Shown: one piece after another, positions 33,701 through 38,854 of the stretch
Layout: each line of letters opens with the position of its first letter
How positions within the stretch are numbered: the first letter of the stretch is position 1
Source: Pseudaquabacterium pictum
GTDB lineage: Bacteria > Pseudomonadota > Gammaproteobacteria > Burkholderiales > Burkholderiaceae_C
Reading direction: 5' to 3'
Length of the DNA stretch: 64,000 nucleotides
NCBI RefSeq assembly: GCF_005403045.1
Contig: NZ_BJCL01000005.1
Location: 275,300-339,299 of the forward strand
Notes under the pieces: model-generated
The model's database searches: none
What the model saw: the letters and a program-made list of their open reading frames with translations, nothing else
Told to the model about the DNA's origin: nothing
Program-made: the position numbers and the translations under genes

Positions 33701-34071
33701 TGCTGCCCAAGCGCGCGGCCGGCGGCGCCGCGGTGTTCCTGGCCGGGCCCAAGGTGGGGCAGGCGGCCTACAGCTTCTTCCAGGACGGCGCGGGCGATGT
33801 GTCCGAGGTGCCGCTGTTCTACAACAACGTGCTGCCGGCCACGCCGCAGTTGGCCGGCTCGCTGTCGGCCGTGGCCTCGGTGTCGGAGACGGCGCGGCGC
33901 GAGCGCTTCGACGAGACGGTGCGCACCGAGAACGTGGCCATCCGCCTGCGTGCCGGCGTGATCGCCGAGGTCGGCCCGGGCCGGCCGGCCACCCAGGGCA
34001 CGCAGGGCATCCGCCTGCCATCCAGCTGCAGCAGCGTGGGCAATTTGCTCGGCTGCGGAGGCACGCCGTGA
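18766..34071 (+). CDS. Giant TpsA exoprotein, 5,101 aa, with beta-strand repeats
   Basis: A secreted two-partner-secretion protein. An extended signal peptide (about 1-39, ending PSAWA) precedes a filamentous-haemagglutinin-type TPS domain: GFDWRSFNIAAGERVQVLQP, LFNRVTG at 96-102 and NPRGIVFG at 122-129, which match the secretion motifs of the family. A filamentous region to about 440 is followed by roughly 38 autotransporter-associated beta-strand repeats between about residues 660 and 4,610, recognisable by GSGSLVKQGSGTLTLGG-like turns; this predicts a beta-helix many tens of nanometres long. There is no C-terminal barrel, so export must use the adjacent TpsB. The last 14 residues contain a cysteine pair (5088 and 5097), the only cysteines I see after the signal peptide. 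Likely an adhesin, biofilm or surface-layer filament. The stop overlaps the caspase gene start. Confidence 0.93.
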   Translation: MPAARCTSPHRPHRLRRLRPVCMAAAWAVALAALPSAWALPEGAVPTLGQAQLLPSAPGTLQILQGSQRAGFDWRSFNIAAGERVQVLQPNAQAILFNRVTGADPSLILGQLQSNGRVFLSNPRGIVFGAGSQVDVGGLLATTLSVNTTALADGRWQLSGGDAATGLLRADGSIRAPGGTVALVGPQLSVGGNILAGRLGLAAAGAAQVDVDGDGLIFFNLRDENLAARLQLLPAASLLARSAELRAAARSQFADTVLNLEGVVRAQGLVQQDGQVVIGGVAPQILVDGGAGVTRLAGTLDASATATGETGGQVRVLGERVWLDSTARIDARGDAGGGLVHVGGAWQGAGPDRNAVHTRVVAGAQIDASAIRLGDGGQVVVWADDSTVFNGHIRARGGLLGGDGGAVETSGKLRLGIGSGTVDAGAAAGFRSGRWLLDPLDINVKAPVVPKDPPDPEDPIGVSDGTEAWNDAPTTTLNITPAALQNAKALVLLQATRNIGIEVPVTLTEAGATFTAEAGGDVTITATGGITTTNSAITLIANQSFGVAPPATSPATGTGRVVVLGVLDAGSAGIGIDMKGGTGQHVLGGSFKGASLTVTGAATLAPAVTFDVGSLTLAGAVTLPNNSTITVETGRTLTIAGAIGDGVAPAAAFGITKAGAGSLQLSGANTYRGGTMLADGTLVAGSVSALGTGSVTLNDAAATSLQVTTSATVASLAGGGGSSLGVTLSNDVILTTGEASSTYSGKITAGTGSVLRKAGSGEFTLDSATGFAGTTQLVGGTLALDHADALKDSVVTLSSTAASTLAVTDSTTVKSLGGGALAAGLVPALGNVTLAAGKTLTTGEDSSSYSGTISGTGTLEKAGAGNFTLNGATGFTGATQLNGGTLTLGHADALKDSAVTLSSTAASTLAVIESTTVKSLGGGAVAAGLVPARGNVTLAAGKVLTTGEDSSSYSGTISGTGTLEKAGAGDFTLNGATGFTGATQLDGGTLTLGHADALKNSAVTLSSTAASTLAVIESTTVKSLGGGAVAAGPVPARGNVTLAAGKTLTTGEDSSSYSGTISGTGTLEKAGAGNFTLNGATGLTGATQLNGGTLTLGHADALKNSAVTLSSTAASTLAVIESTTVKSLGGGAVAAGPVPARGNVTLAAGKTLTTGEDSSSYSGTISGTGTLEKAGAGNFTLNGATGFTGATQLDGGTLTLGHADALKGSVVTLSSTAASTLAVIESTTVKSLGGGAVAAGLVPARGNVTLAAGKVLTTGEDSSSYSGTISGTGTLEKAGAGNFTLNGATGFTGATQLDGGTLTLGHADALKNSAVTLSSTAASTLAVIESTTVKSLGGGAPAFGNVTLAAGKTLTTGEADSSYSGTISGTGTLEKAGAGNFRLNGATGFTGATQLNGGTLTLGHADALKDSAVTLDSAEANTLQVAANSTVASLAGGGGSSLGVTLADTVTLTTGADSSTYSGKITAGTGSVLRKAGAGNFTLNGATGFTGATLVDAGTLTLTASNALVGSTVTLGSTGTNALVVATSSTLAAVAGGGAGSTLQLDDLATLTTGTASSRYSGSITGGGQLHKVGGGTFTLAGSNSAAGSTTVSAGTLVLDGTGALASGTTLVVDGSGSLDLGDQLRSPVLLTLDTTGQVTNGRLQAGVFRLQAGTLDARLEGGGSLQKQGSGTVSLRRDNPFFTGHATVSAGTLSLDAAGALGPLNQVTLDGPTPARLAVNADTTLRALAGGANGTVAIDTGVTLTNGIAGEVVDTSFAGSITGAGRLTQQGSGSLTLSGSNDFTGGTTLTAGILVLSGGSALANAGAVQVGTGATLQLAGSETVGTLSGSGTVALGSHTLTTGTGANSSFSGNIVGTGSTGSLVKQGGGRLTLGGSNQIGGGTRVAAGRLTLGSDGALADGAAVQVDSGATLQLQVDETLATLSGTGTVDLGSRRLTLDSAAANSFGGRIDGSGSLQLQGGGSLLLSGRNGYTGGTTVLAGTLRLAGSEALADTGTLHLATGSTLALDARETVGTLSGAGAVALGSHALTVRATADASFIGNIGGGGSLVKEGAALLSLGGNNTQLGGTTVAGGALQVDSNARLGAATAPLVLDGGTLRAGDFQTLDLGSARPVVIGSSGGTLETAFGATLTVAGAVSGSGSLAKQGSGTLRLQGNNSSFTGSLALQGGVLRASGGQALPDAGTVSLANFSTLAVDATETLGQLSGNGTVVLATGSLLRLGTAADGRFDGSIGGDGGLVKQGAGTLTLGGINTQSGRTEVLQGTLAVASDASLGSSLAGLRLDGGRLRLTAAGLVQLPATRGLEIGDAGGTVEVAAASAQLDLLGALSGAGTLRKQGAGSLRLAGAGSGFGGGIDLAAGTLRLDGGQALPDATSLVLAAGSLLRIDADEQLGQLSGTGSVLLGSGARLTLGTAADASFGGSFSGTGSLAKVGSGALTLAGASSHSGGTSVLRGRLRISSDSQLGEAAGALTLDGGVLATTGNSPVALAAGRTVVVGMAGGTLETTATAGLTLAGPLSGSGRLTKQGAGELALAGNGSSYGGAVAVQAGQLALQNTTALGAGNDVQLDTGTQLRVARNVSLASLAGTGLATLDAGTTLTTGFGSSRFDGVLAGDGALHKQGVGTLTLAGTNTLRGGATLDAGTLHLLGGQALPDDTALAIGGGVLQVSATERLGTLSGAGGVVLDNGSQLTIGTGTSASFSGSFSGAGSLVKQGTGTLTLAGSSSHDGGTTVAAGALVVSADAALGAATAPLTLDGGRLRATGGGTVALAAQRRVVVDDGGGTLAADAGTTLRLDGPLSGGGNLVKAGAGTLALAGANPGFSGAVQLSAGTLALQQTGALGAANAVAVAVGSTLDLGADVRLGPLSGAGAVQLHGFTLAAGGGSGTFSGTLGGSPDAVLQWLGGGQLSLTGVTGFAGSTQVLGGTLALAQADVLADSPVSVAPGATLAVLASSRVQSLAQPGDAGGAVQLAAGATLSTGGAADTRFDGSITGAGILRKLGGGRFTLGGSSSHTGGTLVDAGTLQGDSRSLQGDITVATQLVFDQADAGTYAGRLSGAGSLAKQGAGSLLLTGVHQHTGGTEVQAGTLRLAGGQAVPDAGAVSIAAGANLQVEANETLARLTGNGAVQLLPGTTLTLGDATDTRFDGTLAGSGALVKQGSGQLTLAGVSGHSGSTLVQAGRLTLDALDVLADSTVTLAGAADVALQLLGDARIGALASTDGPGTPVVALGSFELAAGGNGASTRFAGRTEGIGRLVKQGGGVLTLAAENGHTGTTQLQAGSLVLAGGQTLALASALQIDAGATLVLAAPQTVGTLTGAGAVQLGAFQLTSRTDEDSLFAGQISGSAGLVKQGSGRLTLGGSNLFSGMTEVQQGTLALAGGAALADSVTLQIGDAGTVVASGSETVGALAGSGALVLEAGRFTTGGSGSSSFSGTITGSGELAKAGTGTLTLSGANSHTGGLALLGGTLAVAADNALGAVPDAGTPANLLFDGGTLQATGSFGIAAARQLLLQGAGGTLQVDAGHTLTLPATLADGSSAGSLSKTGAGTLALTAATDSARSGSTLVQAGTLALQRDGQLGLPAGALVLDGGTLQVDTNLRLADARTLQLGAAGGTLAVGGGATLALAGLVTDQPGASGGALAKTGAGQLLLDGAFDNTYTGATLLRGGRLALQRDGQLGTAPAEATPGQLFIDGATLQVGGDTVLAASRGLAVGGAGATLEVADGRALTLAGAIGDAVGARGGTVTKAGGGLLRLQGSAPSSHTGATQVLAGTLALSADTQLGAVPGLATPGHLLLDGGTLLVDAGFTLDARRGLQLGAGGGVVDVVASQQLAYAGVLAGTVDPAQGALTKTGEGRLALSGDNTYAGATRVRGGTLAIQGDAQLGSAPATGTPGHLLLDGGTLAVGASTTLAASRGIALGAGAAVLDVATGANVSYGGALADAPGVTGGFDKAGGGSLVLGGVSSHTGTTRVLAGTLATGGDQRLPAAGAVLLANQASLVLGGHQTLAVLGDAPNPGGAPADGSALVDLGGFTLRLDTGAGDERSFYSGAVTGTGGQLLKQGGGTLQLAGSGAGRNLVTVDDGLLVSLGSNSLSAGAEVRVAPGAALRLMAPVAVQSLDLSGRLSGPGGLTASSHVDLRDAAVDTTVATPVLRSQGSSQIQAAVQADSSTVTGGTLTLGAGGSLTSTALAVQGGGTLATQATGQLLGRPAVVVDNGTLQLAGAEQVATLRLAGTLAGSGSLLVDGAATLQDATVRAALDAATLRSSGDTLLGAAVVARDSATLAGGRLTLSDSGRLTTPLLTLEAGTLATGATPALSTGSRLVVQRDATLLLGADQRLASLDLAGTLGAPAVAPAEVAPDGQQRALADAGPAAQLLVDGAVALDGASVFTPLTAATLTTSGATTLAAPVQAAVGTTVAGGLLTVAASGLLTTPSLQVQAGGVATGGSQRLQADTQLALAAGTTLALGGDQTLARLADLGAGGTAAQVQLGSFTLAAGADGSDTVFSGRFSGDGTVAKQGSGTWLLRSDQAHGDTRIEAGTLQLGDGGSSGSLGRGAVVNDGLLRFQRDDAVRLTQDVSGSGSLQQAGSGSLSLASTGLRYTGDTVVTAGSLGTEGADRLPDASHLRLAAGARLATGGDDRLGALTADGAVSLGGSLASTGDQVYNAAVTVTGGAPITLSAPNARIEAVHAGNQWGSQPLSVDAGVLLLGAGRASAAADAAWNPLILGQVTLRGAAGAPGSQVDAGTLQIGAPVAAGAAARGDARLDGLLDLRAGSSLALRAHATPGYQAPVAVPGEAVAVDPLGGRQIVLADDTLWQNTHSLVRSEVGASLQLQAVAGGSIRLGQATNRLEGTVSALSGSAFNAAWKPVDVERGRLAGQSSITLAGQVVQVGGGGVEADVLRLTVGRLGTEAGSPLAARLWYNDASFGQQRSLPGLQITLLPEALAVPASLGSFDQPVQVRVGALDTGGRTEGLNAGYVQLLPKRAAGGAAVFLAGPKVGQAAYSFFQDGAGDVSEVPLFYNNVLPATPQLAGSLSAVASVSETARRERFDETVRTENVAIRLRAGVIAEVGPGRPATQGTQGIRLPSSCSSVGNLLGCGGTP
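21121..22974 (+). repeat. Tandem 312-bp repeats inside tpsA
   Basis: Five consecutive units of 312 bp begin at 21121, 21433, 21745, 22057 and 22369, each opening with CATGCCGATGCGTTGAAG; a sixth at 22681 is 294 bp because 18 bp near a GGGAPAFGN-encoding stretch are missing. Each full unit encodes 104 residues including STTVKSLGGG, SSYSGTISGTGTLEKAGAGN and GFTGATQL. The copies are nearly identical at the nucleotide level, unlike the strongly diverged repeats elsewhere in the gene, so they look recently amplified and able to expand or contract by recombination. Diverged partial units flank the array. Confidence 0.95.
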
Positions 34072-35477
34072 TGCGGCCGGCCGATCCCACCCGCCGGCGC
34101 ATCGTGCAGGCCGGGCTGGCCGCCGCGCTGGGCGGCCCGGCGCTGGGGGGGGCCGGGCTGGCGCGTGCCCAGGACGACGCGCCGCCGGATCCGGGCCGCC
34201 TGGCCCTGGTGATCGGCAACCGCGAGTACCCGGCCGGTTTCGATCTGCCGTCGATCCACACCAACGCCCGCGTGGTGCAGGCGGCGCTCGGCCGGCGTGG
34301 CTTCCAGACCAGCACCGTGCTCGATGCCGACCCCGGCGCCGCGCGCAACGCCGTCGAGCGCTTCGCCGCCGCCGCCCAGGCCGCGCCGCCCGACGCCACG
34401 CTGCTCTTCTACTTCAGCGGCCATGGCCTGCAGGTGGACGCCGACAACCTGCTGGTCGGCGCAGGCGTGCGGCCCGATGCGGCGGCCGATGCCCTGCTGC
34501 GTGGCAGCCTGTCGCTCAACCGCGACCTGCTGGCGCGCCTGCCGCGCCGGCCGCAGGGGCTGACGGTGCTGGTGATCGACGCCTGCCGCACCGACCTGAA
34601 GCCCAGCGTCCGCGGCGTGGACGGCTTCAACCAGGTGGAGGCACCGCCGGGCTGCCTGATCGCCTTCTCCACCGGTGCCGGCAAGCCGGCCATCGCACCC
34701 AAGGCCGAGACCGACACCACCTTCTACACCGGCGCCCTGGTGCAGCAGTTGCAGACGGCGTCGGACGAGTTGTCGTTTCCCGACCTGTTCCGCCTGGTCA
34801 AGCTGGACGTGCAGCGCCGCATGCTGGGCCACCCGGTGTCGGCGGTGCGGCGGTTTGCGCAGTTCCCGTTCATCGCCGACAACAGCAGTGCGCCGATCCC
34901 TGTGGCCTCGGCCCGGCAGCTGGCGGCGGTGCGCGCCCGCGCCAGCGCCGAGGAGCAGGCCCGCGCCGCGCTGGCCCGCGCCGCCGAGGATGCCGACTTC
35001 AACGCGCTGCAGGCCACGCTGTGGCCACCGGAGCTGCTGCGCCAGGCCGAGGCCTTCCGCCGCAACTGGCCGGCCAGCGCCCGCGCCGGCGCCGCCGAGG
35101 TGGCGGCCGAGGGCGCACGCGAGGCCGCCGGCATCCTGCGCAGCAACGATGTGCGGCTGTACCGCCGCTCCTTCGACCCGGCGCCCGAGCGTGGCGAGGT
35201 CTACAACGGCGATCTGCGGCGTGCCGCCCGCGGCGACAAGGACGCCGCCGCCCGCGTCGGCCGCCAGTGGGCCACGACGGCGCGCAGCGGCCCGGCGCTG
35301 TCGGGCTACGAGGGCTGGATGCAGTACGCCGCCGAGCTGGGCAACGGCATCGCCAGCTACGAGCTGGCGCTGCACTACCGCCGCCTCGACCAGCCCCAGC
35401 CCGCTGCCCGCTGGGAAGCCCGCGCCCGCGAGCTGGGCTACAACCCGCCGCCGTCGCTGGAGCACTACCGCAAGTAG
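34071..35477 (+). CDS. Tat-exported caspase-like (peptidase C14) protein with Sel1-like tail
   Basis: A 468-aa protein. The N-terminus carries a twin-arginine-type signal (TRRRIVQAG followed by a hydrophobic stretch ending near ARAQ), pointing to folded export to the periplasm. A caspase/metacaspase-like domain follows: LALVIGNREYP, catalytic dyad His118 in LLFYFSGHGL and Cys172 in VLVIDACRTD. After an alpha-helical, Arg/Ala-rich region, the C-terminus has at least one Sel1-like repeat (YAAELGNGIASYELALHYRR, then ARWEARARELGY). The start codon overlaps the tpsA stop as TGATG, so it is the third gene of the tpsB-tpsA operon. It may process or control the exoprotein; this is inferred from the coupling only. 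Confidence 0.9.
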   Translation: MRPADPTRRRIVQAGLAAALGGPALGGAGLARAQDDAPPDPGRLALVIGNREYPAGFDLPSIHTNARVVQAALGRRGFQTSTVLDADPGAARNAVERFAAAAQAAPPDATLLFYFSGHGLQVDADNLLVGAGVRPDAAADALLRGSLSLNRDLLARLPRRPQGLTVLVIDACRTDLKPSVRGVDGFNQVEAPPGCLIAFSTGAGKPAIAPKAETDTTFYTGALVQQLQTASDELSFPDLFRLVKLDVQRRMLGHPVSAVRRFAQFPFIADNSSAPIPVASARQLAAVRARASAEEQARAALARAAEDADFNALQATLWPPELLRQAEAFRRNWPASARAGAAEVAAEGAREAAGILRSNDVRLYRRSFDPAPERGEVYNGDLRRAARGDKDAAARVGRQWATTARSGPALSGYEGWMQYAAELGNGIASYELALHYRRLDQPQPAARWEARARELGYNPPPSLEHYRK

Positions 35478-35486
35478 TGCCGCCGG

Positions 35487-36272
35487 CTACATGGGCTTGA
35501 AGCGCCAGGCATAGGCCTGGCTGACGCCCAGCGTGTCGCCATGCTGGCGCAGGTGCAGCGTGATGCGGCCCATCTCGTCGCGCTGGGCGCGGGCGATGGC
35601 GCTGGCCCGCACGATCACGCCGCGGTGCACCTGCCAGAACACCTCCGGGTCCAGGCCCTCGGCCAGTTCCTTCAGCGGCTTGCGCACATGGGCCTCGTCG
35701 GTGGCGGTCACCACCCGGGTGTACTTCTCGTCGCTCTGGAAGAACAGGATCTCGTCGATGGCGAACAGCTTGATCGTCTCGCCCACGCTGGCGCTCACCC
35801 AGCGCAGCGGCGGCGCGGCGGCCGGCCGCACCGCGCCGGGTGTGGCGCCCAGCCGGCCGGCCAGGCGCTGCACCAGGTCGTCCAGGTCGTCAGCGGGCTG
35901 CTGCTGTGCCAGCCGCGCCTGCAGCCGCGCCACCGCCTGCGCCAGCCGGTCGGCGGCAATGGGCTTGAGCAGGTAGTCCACCGCGCCGGCATCGAAGGCG
36001 GCCACCGCGTGGCTGTCGTAGGCCGTGGTGAACACGGTGTGGCAGCGGCCGCTGGCCGCGCGCGCCACGTCCAGCCCGCTCAGGCCCGGCATGCGGATGT
36101 CGAGGAAGGCGATGGCCGGCCGCAGCGCGTCGATGGCCTCCACAGCGGCCGGGCCGTGCTCGCATTCGGCCACGATCTGCAGCGCCGGCCAGGCCTGGGC
36201 CAGCATGCGCCGCAGCTCGGCACGCGGCAGGTCTTCGTCGTCGGCGATCAGGGCGGTCACGGGCGGGGTCAT
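35487..36272 (-). CDS. LytTR-family response regulator
   Basis: A 261-aa regulator. A receiver domain (ALIADDEDLPRAELRRML, Asp58 in FLDIRMPG, lysine in YLLKPI) is joined by an Ala/Gln-rich linker to a LytTR DNA-binding domain of about 160-261 (LFFQSDEKYTRVV, VRKPLKELAEGLDPEVFWQV, HRGVIVRASAI). LytTR proteins bind direct repeats and often control surface or extracellular products. The gene overlaps the upstream kinase as ATGA. It converges on the caspase gene with a 9-nt gap, so its proximity to the secretion operon may be functional or accidental. Confidence 0.95.
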   Translation of the reverse strand: MTPPVTALIADDEDLPRAELRRMLAQAWPALQIVAECEHGPAAVEAIDALRPAIAFLDIRMPGLSGLDVARAASGRCHTVFTTAYDSHAVAAFDAGAVDYLLKPIAADRLAQAVARLQARLAQQQPADDLDDLVQRLAGRLGATPGAVRPAAAPPLRWVSASVGETIKLFAIDEILFFQSDEKYTRVVTATDEAHVRKPLKELAEGLDPEVFWQVHRGVIVRASAIARAQRDEMGRITLHLRQHGDTLGVSQAYAWRFKPM

Positions 36273-37600
36273 GCGGGCTCCACAGGATCGGCAGGTAGGG
36301 TGAGGGTGGCGGCCACGCCGCCGCCGGGGCGCGCGCTCAGCGTGAGGCTGCTGCGGCCGCCGTGCATCTGCTGCAGCCGGGTGCGGATGTTGGCCAGGCC
36401 CAGGCCGGTGCCGCTGGTGCCGGTGTCGGCGCCGCCGAAGCCGACGCCGTCGTCGGCGACGGTGATGGCCAGGTCGCCGCTGGCGGTGCGCTGTGCGCTG
36501 ACCTGCACCAGCGCCGGGCCGATCTTCGGCTCGACACCATGCTTGACCGCGTTCTCCACCAGCGAGATCAGCATCCACGGCGGGCAGGGCGCGGCCAGCA
36601 GGTCGGCCGGCGCATCCACGCTGAACTGCAGCCGCGGCATGCGCGTGGCCATCAGGCCCAGGTAGGCATGCACCATCTCCAGCTGGCCGCCCAGCGTGGC
36701 CTGGGCGCTGCCGTCGCTGCGCAGCCGGGGGATGCTGGCGCGCAGGTAGTCCACCAGCCGGTCGACCATCACGCTGGCGCGGGCGGGGTCGGTGGTGATG
36801 GCGCTGCGCACGCCGGCCAGGGTGTTGAACAGGAAGTGCGGCTCCACCTGCGCGGCCAGCACCGACAGCTGCAGCTCGGCCTCGCGCCGGGCCAGCAGGG
36901 CCTGGCGCAGGGCCTGCTCGCGCCGCAGGCCGGTCAGGCCGGCCTGTTCGCGCCGCCAGCCCCACAGGGCGCTGCCGCCGCCCAGCCAGAAGAACAGCAG
37001 CGACCAGATGGCCGTCTGGCTCCAGTCGTTGGAGTGCATCGTCGGCTTGGTGCCGGCATGCACGTCCGCCGGGTTGGCAGCCGGCGCGCTGGCCGCCTCG
37101 GCCTTGACGCTGACGCCCAGCGCCAGCTGCACCTTGCGGCGCTTGCCGCTGCCGTCGACCATGCCGGTCTGCTCGGCCATCCACTGCTTCAGCGGCTCGG
37201 TGACATCCAGACGGTGGGCGGTGGCCAGCAGCGCCAGGGCCAGACCCAGCACCAGCACCAGGGCCTGCCACTCCTTCGCCGGCGGCCAGCCCCGGCGCCG
37301 CACCCACCAGCCCAGCCAAGGCAGCAAGGCCAGCGGCACCAGGGTCTGCAGCGCCGGCACCAGCAGCATCCACCAGACGCGTTGCTCGGGTGGTGCCATC
37401 GCCACGCCTCCGGCCAGCAGCAGCATGACCAGCAGCCAGCTGGGGCCCCACAGCCGCCAGCGCCCCAGCACCCAGTGCCGGCTGAACACCGGGTAGATGC
37501 GGTAGCGGGTGAACCAGCCGTGGTGGCGGCCGGCCAGCTGGGCCGGCAGTGGTTGCTCGAGCGGCTGCTGCAGCGGCAGGGACAGCGTGGCGGTGGTCAT
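36269..37600 (-). CDS. LytS/YehU-type sensor histidine kinase
   Basis: A 443-aa membrane sensor. Four hydrophobic segments are visible: LWGPSWLLVMLLLAGGVA, VWWMLLVPALQTLVPLALLP, WQALVLVLGLALALLATA and TAIWSLLFFWLGGGSALWGW. A long soluble loop lies between the third and fourth. The cytoplasmic His_kinase domain has the PHFLFN motif with His255 and an ATPase domain with ENAVKHGVEP, VADDGVGFGG and GTGLGLANIRTRL. The start at 37600 gives a natural N-terminal tail. Together with the downstream LytTR regulator it forms a complete system; the cue is unknown. Confidence 0.93.
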   Translation of the reverse strand: MTTATLSLPLQQPLEQPLPAQLAGRHHGWFTRYRIYPVFSRHWVLGRWRLWGPSWLLVMLLLAGGVAMAPPEQRVWWMLLVPALQTLVPLALLPWLGWWVRRRGWPPAKEWQALVLVLGLALALLATAHRLDVTEPLKQWMAEQTGMVDGSGKRRKVQLALGVSVKAEAASAPAANPADVHAGTKPTMHSNDWSQTAIWSLLFFWLGGGSALWGWRREQAGLTGLRREQALRQALLARREAELQLSVLAAQVEPHFLFNTLAGVRSAITTDPARASVMVDRLVDYLRASIPRLRSDGSAQATLGGQLEMVHAYLGLMATRMPRLQFSVDAPADLLAAPCPPWMLISLVENAVKHGVEPKIGPALVQVSAQRTASGDLAITVADDGVGFGGADTGTSGTGLGLANIRTRLQQMHGGRSSLTLSARPGGGVAATLTLPADPVEPA

Positions 37601-37706
37601 CGGCCTGGAGCGTAGCGCGGGCGCCGCCTGCCGGAGTCGCGTGCGACCGGTGCAGGCTGGCGGCGATGAACACCGCCGCTGGCGCGACGGTTGTGGTCCG
37701 GTCGGC

Positions 37707-37791
37707 TGGTGCGCGGGACGGGAATCGAACCCGTACGCCTTGCGGCTGCGGGTTTTAAGCCCGCTACGTCTACCTGTTCCGTCACCCGCGC
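37707..37791 (-). tRNA. tRNA-Leu (UAA anticodon)
   Basis: On the minus strand a class II tRNA runs from 37791 to 37707. The acceptor stem GCGCGGG pairs perfectly with CCCGCGC, followed by the encoded ACCA. The anticodon arm is GCGGG-CTTAAAA-CCCGC, giving anticodon UAA; a variable arm with stem GCC/GGC and loop GCAA identifies leucine; the T arm ACGGG-TTCGATT-CCCGT is canonical. The tRNA starts 20 nt after the murI stop and lies 106 nt upstream of the LytS-type gene, all on the same strand. Confidence 0.96.
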
Positions 37792-37811
37792 AGGTGCTGC
37801 CAGGCGGCAGT

Positions 37812-38645
37812 CTAGGCCCTGCCGCTGTCGGCGTCCGCGGGCAGCTGCAGCAGCTGCACGGCGCCGCCGTGGCCCAGCCAGCGCTGCGCCGCATGCTGCA
37901 GCGCCGCAGGGTGGGCGGTGGCCAGCATGTGCAGCGGGGGCGGCTGGCTGGCGGCGGGCGTCCGGTCGGGCGTGCTGTCCAGCAGGCTGGCCACCCGGCG
38001 GGCCACGGCATCGGCGGTGTCCAGCAGCTGCACGCCAGGGCCCAGCAGCGCCTGCAGGGCGTCGGCCACCAGCGGGTAGTGGGTGCAGCCCAGCACCACG
38101 GTGTCGGCACCGCTGTCGGCGATGGTCCGCGCGATGGCGGCCAGCTGGAGTTGCAGCGGCAACGGGTCGGCGCCGGCAGCCTCGATGGCATCGGCCAGGC
38201 CGGGGCAGGGCAGCTGCAGCACCTGGGCGCCGTCGGCATGGCGGGCCACCAGCTGCTGCAGCCGCGCGCTGCGCAGCGTGCCGGTGGTGGCCATCACCAC
38301 CACCCGGCCGTTGCGGCTGGCCGCCACTGCCGGCTTGATGCCGGGCTCGACGCCGACAAAGTGCTGGCCGGGCCAGCGTGCCCGCAGCGCGCCGATGGCC
38401 TGGGTGGTGCCGGTGTTGCAGGCCACCAGCACCAGGTCGGCGCCGTGGTCGATCAGCCAGCCGGCCAGCTGGGTGCAGCGGGCGGTGATCCAGCCGCCGG
38501 GCCGCTCGCCCCAGGGCGTGTGCAGGCTGTCGGCGATGTAGGTCAGCGCCGCCGCGGGCAGGCGCTGCCGCACGGCGCGCAGCACCGACAGGCCGCCGAT
38601 GCCGGAGTCGAAGATGCCGATGCGGGGAAAAGCGGTGTTGGACAT
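37812..38645 (-). CDS. murI: Glutamate racemase
   Basis: A 277-aa cytoplasmic enzyme that interconverts L- and D-glutamate for peptidoglycan synthesis. It starts FPRIGIFDSGIGGLSVLRAV, carries the first catalytic cysteine in LVLVACNTGT (Cys76) and the second in VVLGCTHYPL (Cys187), the two-base pair of the family. The usual PYG motif appears as HTPWGER. Length is normal. The tRNA-Leu follows 20 nt downstream on the same strand. A 209-nt space separates it from the divergent ABC operon. Confidence 0.93.
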   Translation of the reverse strand: MSNTAFPRIGIFDSGIGGLSVLRAVRQRLPAAALTYIADSLHTPWGERPGGWITARCTQLAGWLIDHGADLVLVACNTGTTQAIGALRARWPGQHFVGVEPGIKPAVAASRNGRVVVMATTGTLRSARLQQLVARHADGAQVLQLPCPGLADAIEAAGADPLPLQLQLAAIARTIADSGADTVVLGCTHYPLVADALQALLGPGVQLLDTADAVARRVASLLDSTPDRTPAASQPPPLHMLATAHPAALQHAAQRWLGHGGAVQLLQLPADADSGRA

Positions 38646-38786
38646 GGGCCGCGCAGTCTAGTTCCCCTGGCGTTGGTCCTCCTTCGAGGACGCGTCGATC
38701 CGGCGCTAGGGTGTCGCAGCCTGTCCCTTGGGGGACATTGCGCGCCGCTTGTCCGGCCGCTGCCGGAAAACTGCGGGATGACGCGA

Positions 38787-38815
38787 TTGACGCCGGCCGG
38801 CCAACCCGTTTAGCC
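38787..38815 (+). promoter_or_regulatory. Possible sigma-70 promoter of the ABC importer operon
   Basis: TTGACG at 38787-38792 followed after 17 nt by TTAGCC at 38810-38815 gives a good -35 and a weak -10. The element is about 40 nt before the first permease gene, where a promoter is needed because the upstream gene is divergent. A separate perfect hairpin TGTCCC/GGGACA at 38722-38737 lies between the two genes and could be an operator. Both are pattern matches only. Confidence 0.35.
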
Positions 38816-38854
38816 TGACTTTCGACCCCCACCAGGCTGCAAGGAGCGTGCTGC

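Noticed and set aside
33600..34071. Autotransporter beta-barrel at the end of the giant protein
   Set aside because: No amphipathic strand series and no terminal Phe/Trp; the last residues are CGGTP. The partner TpsB provides the pore.
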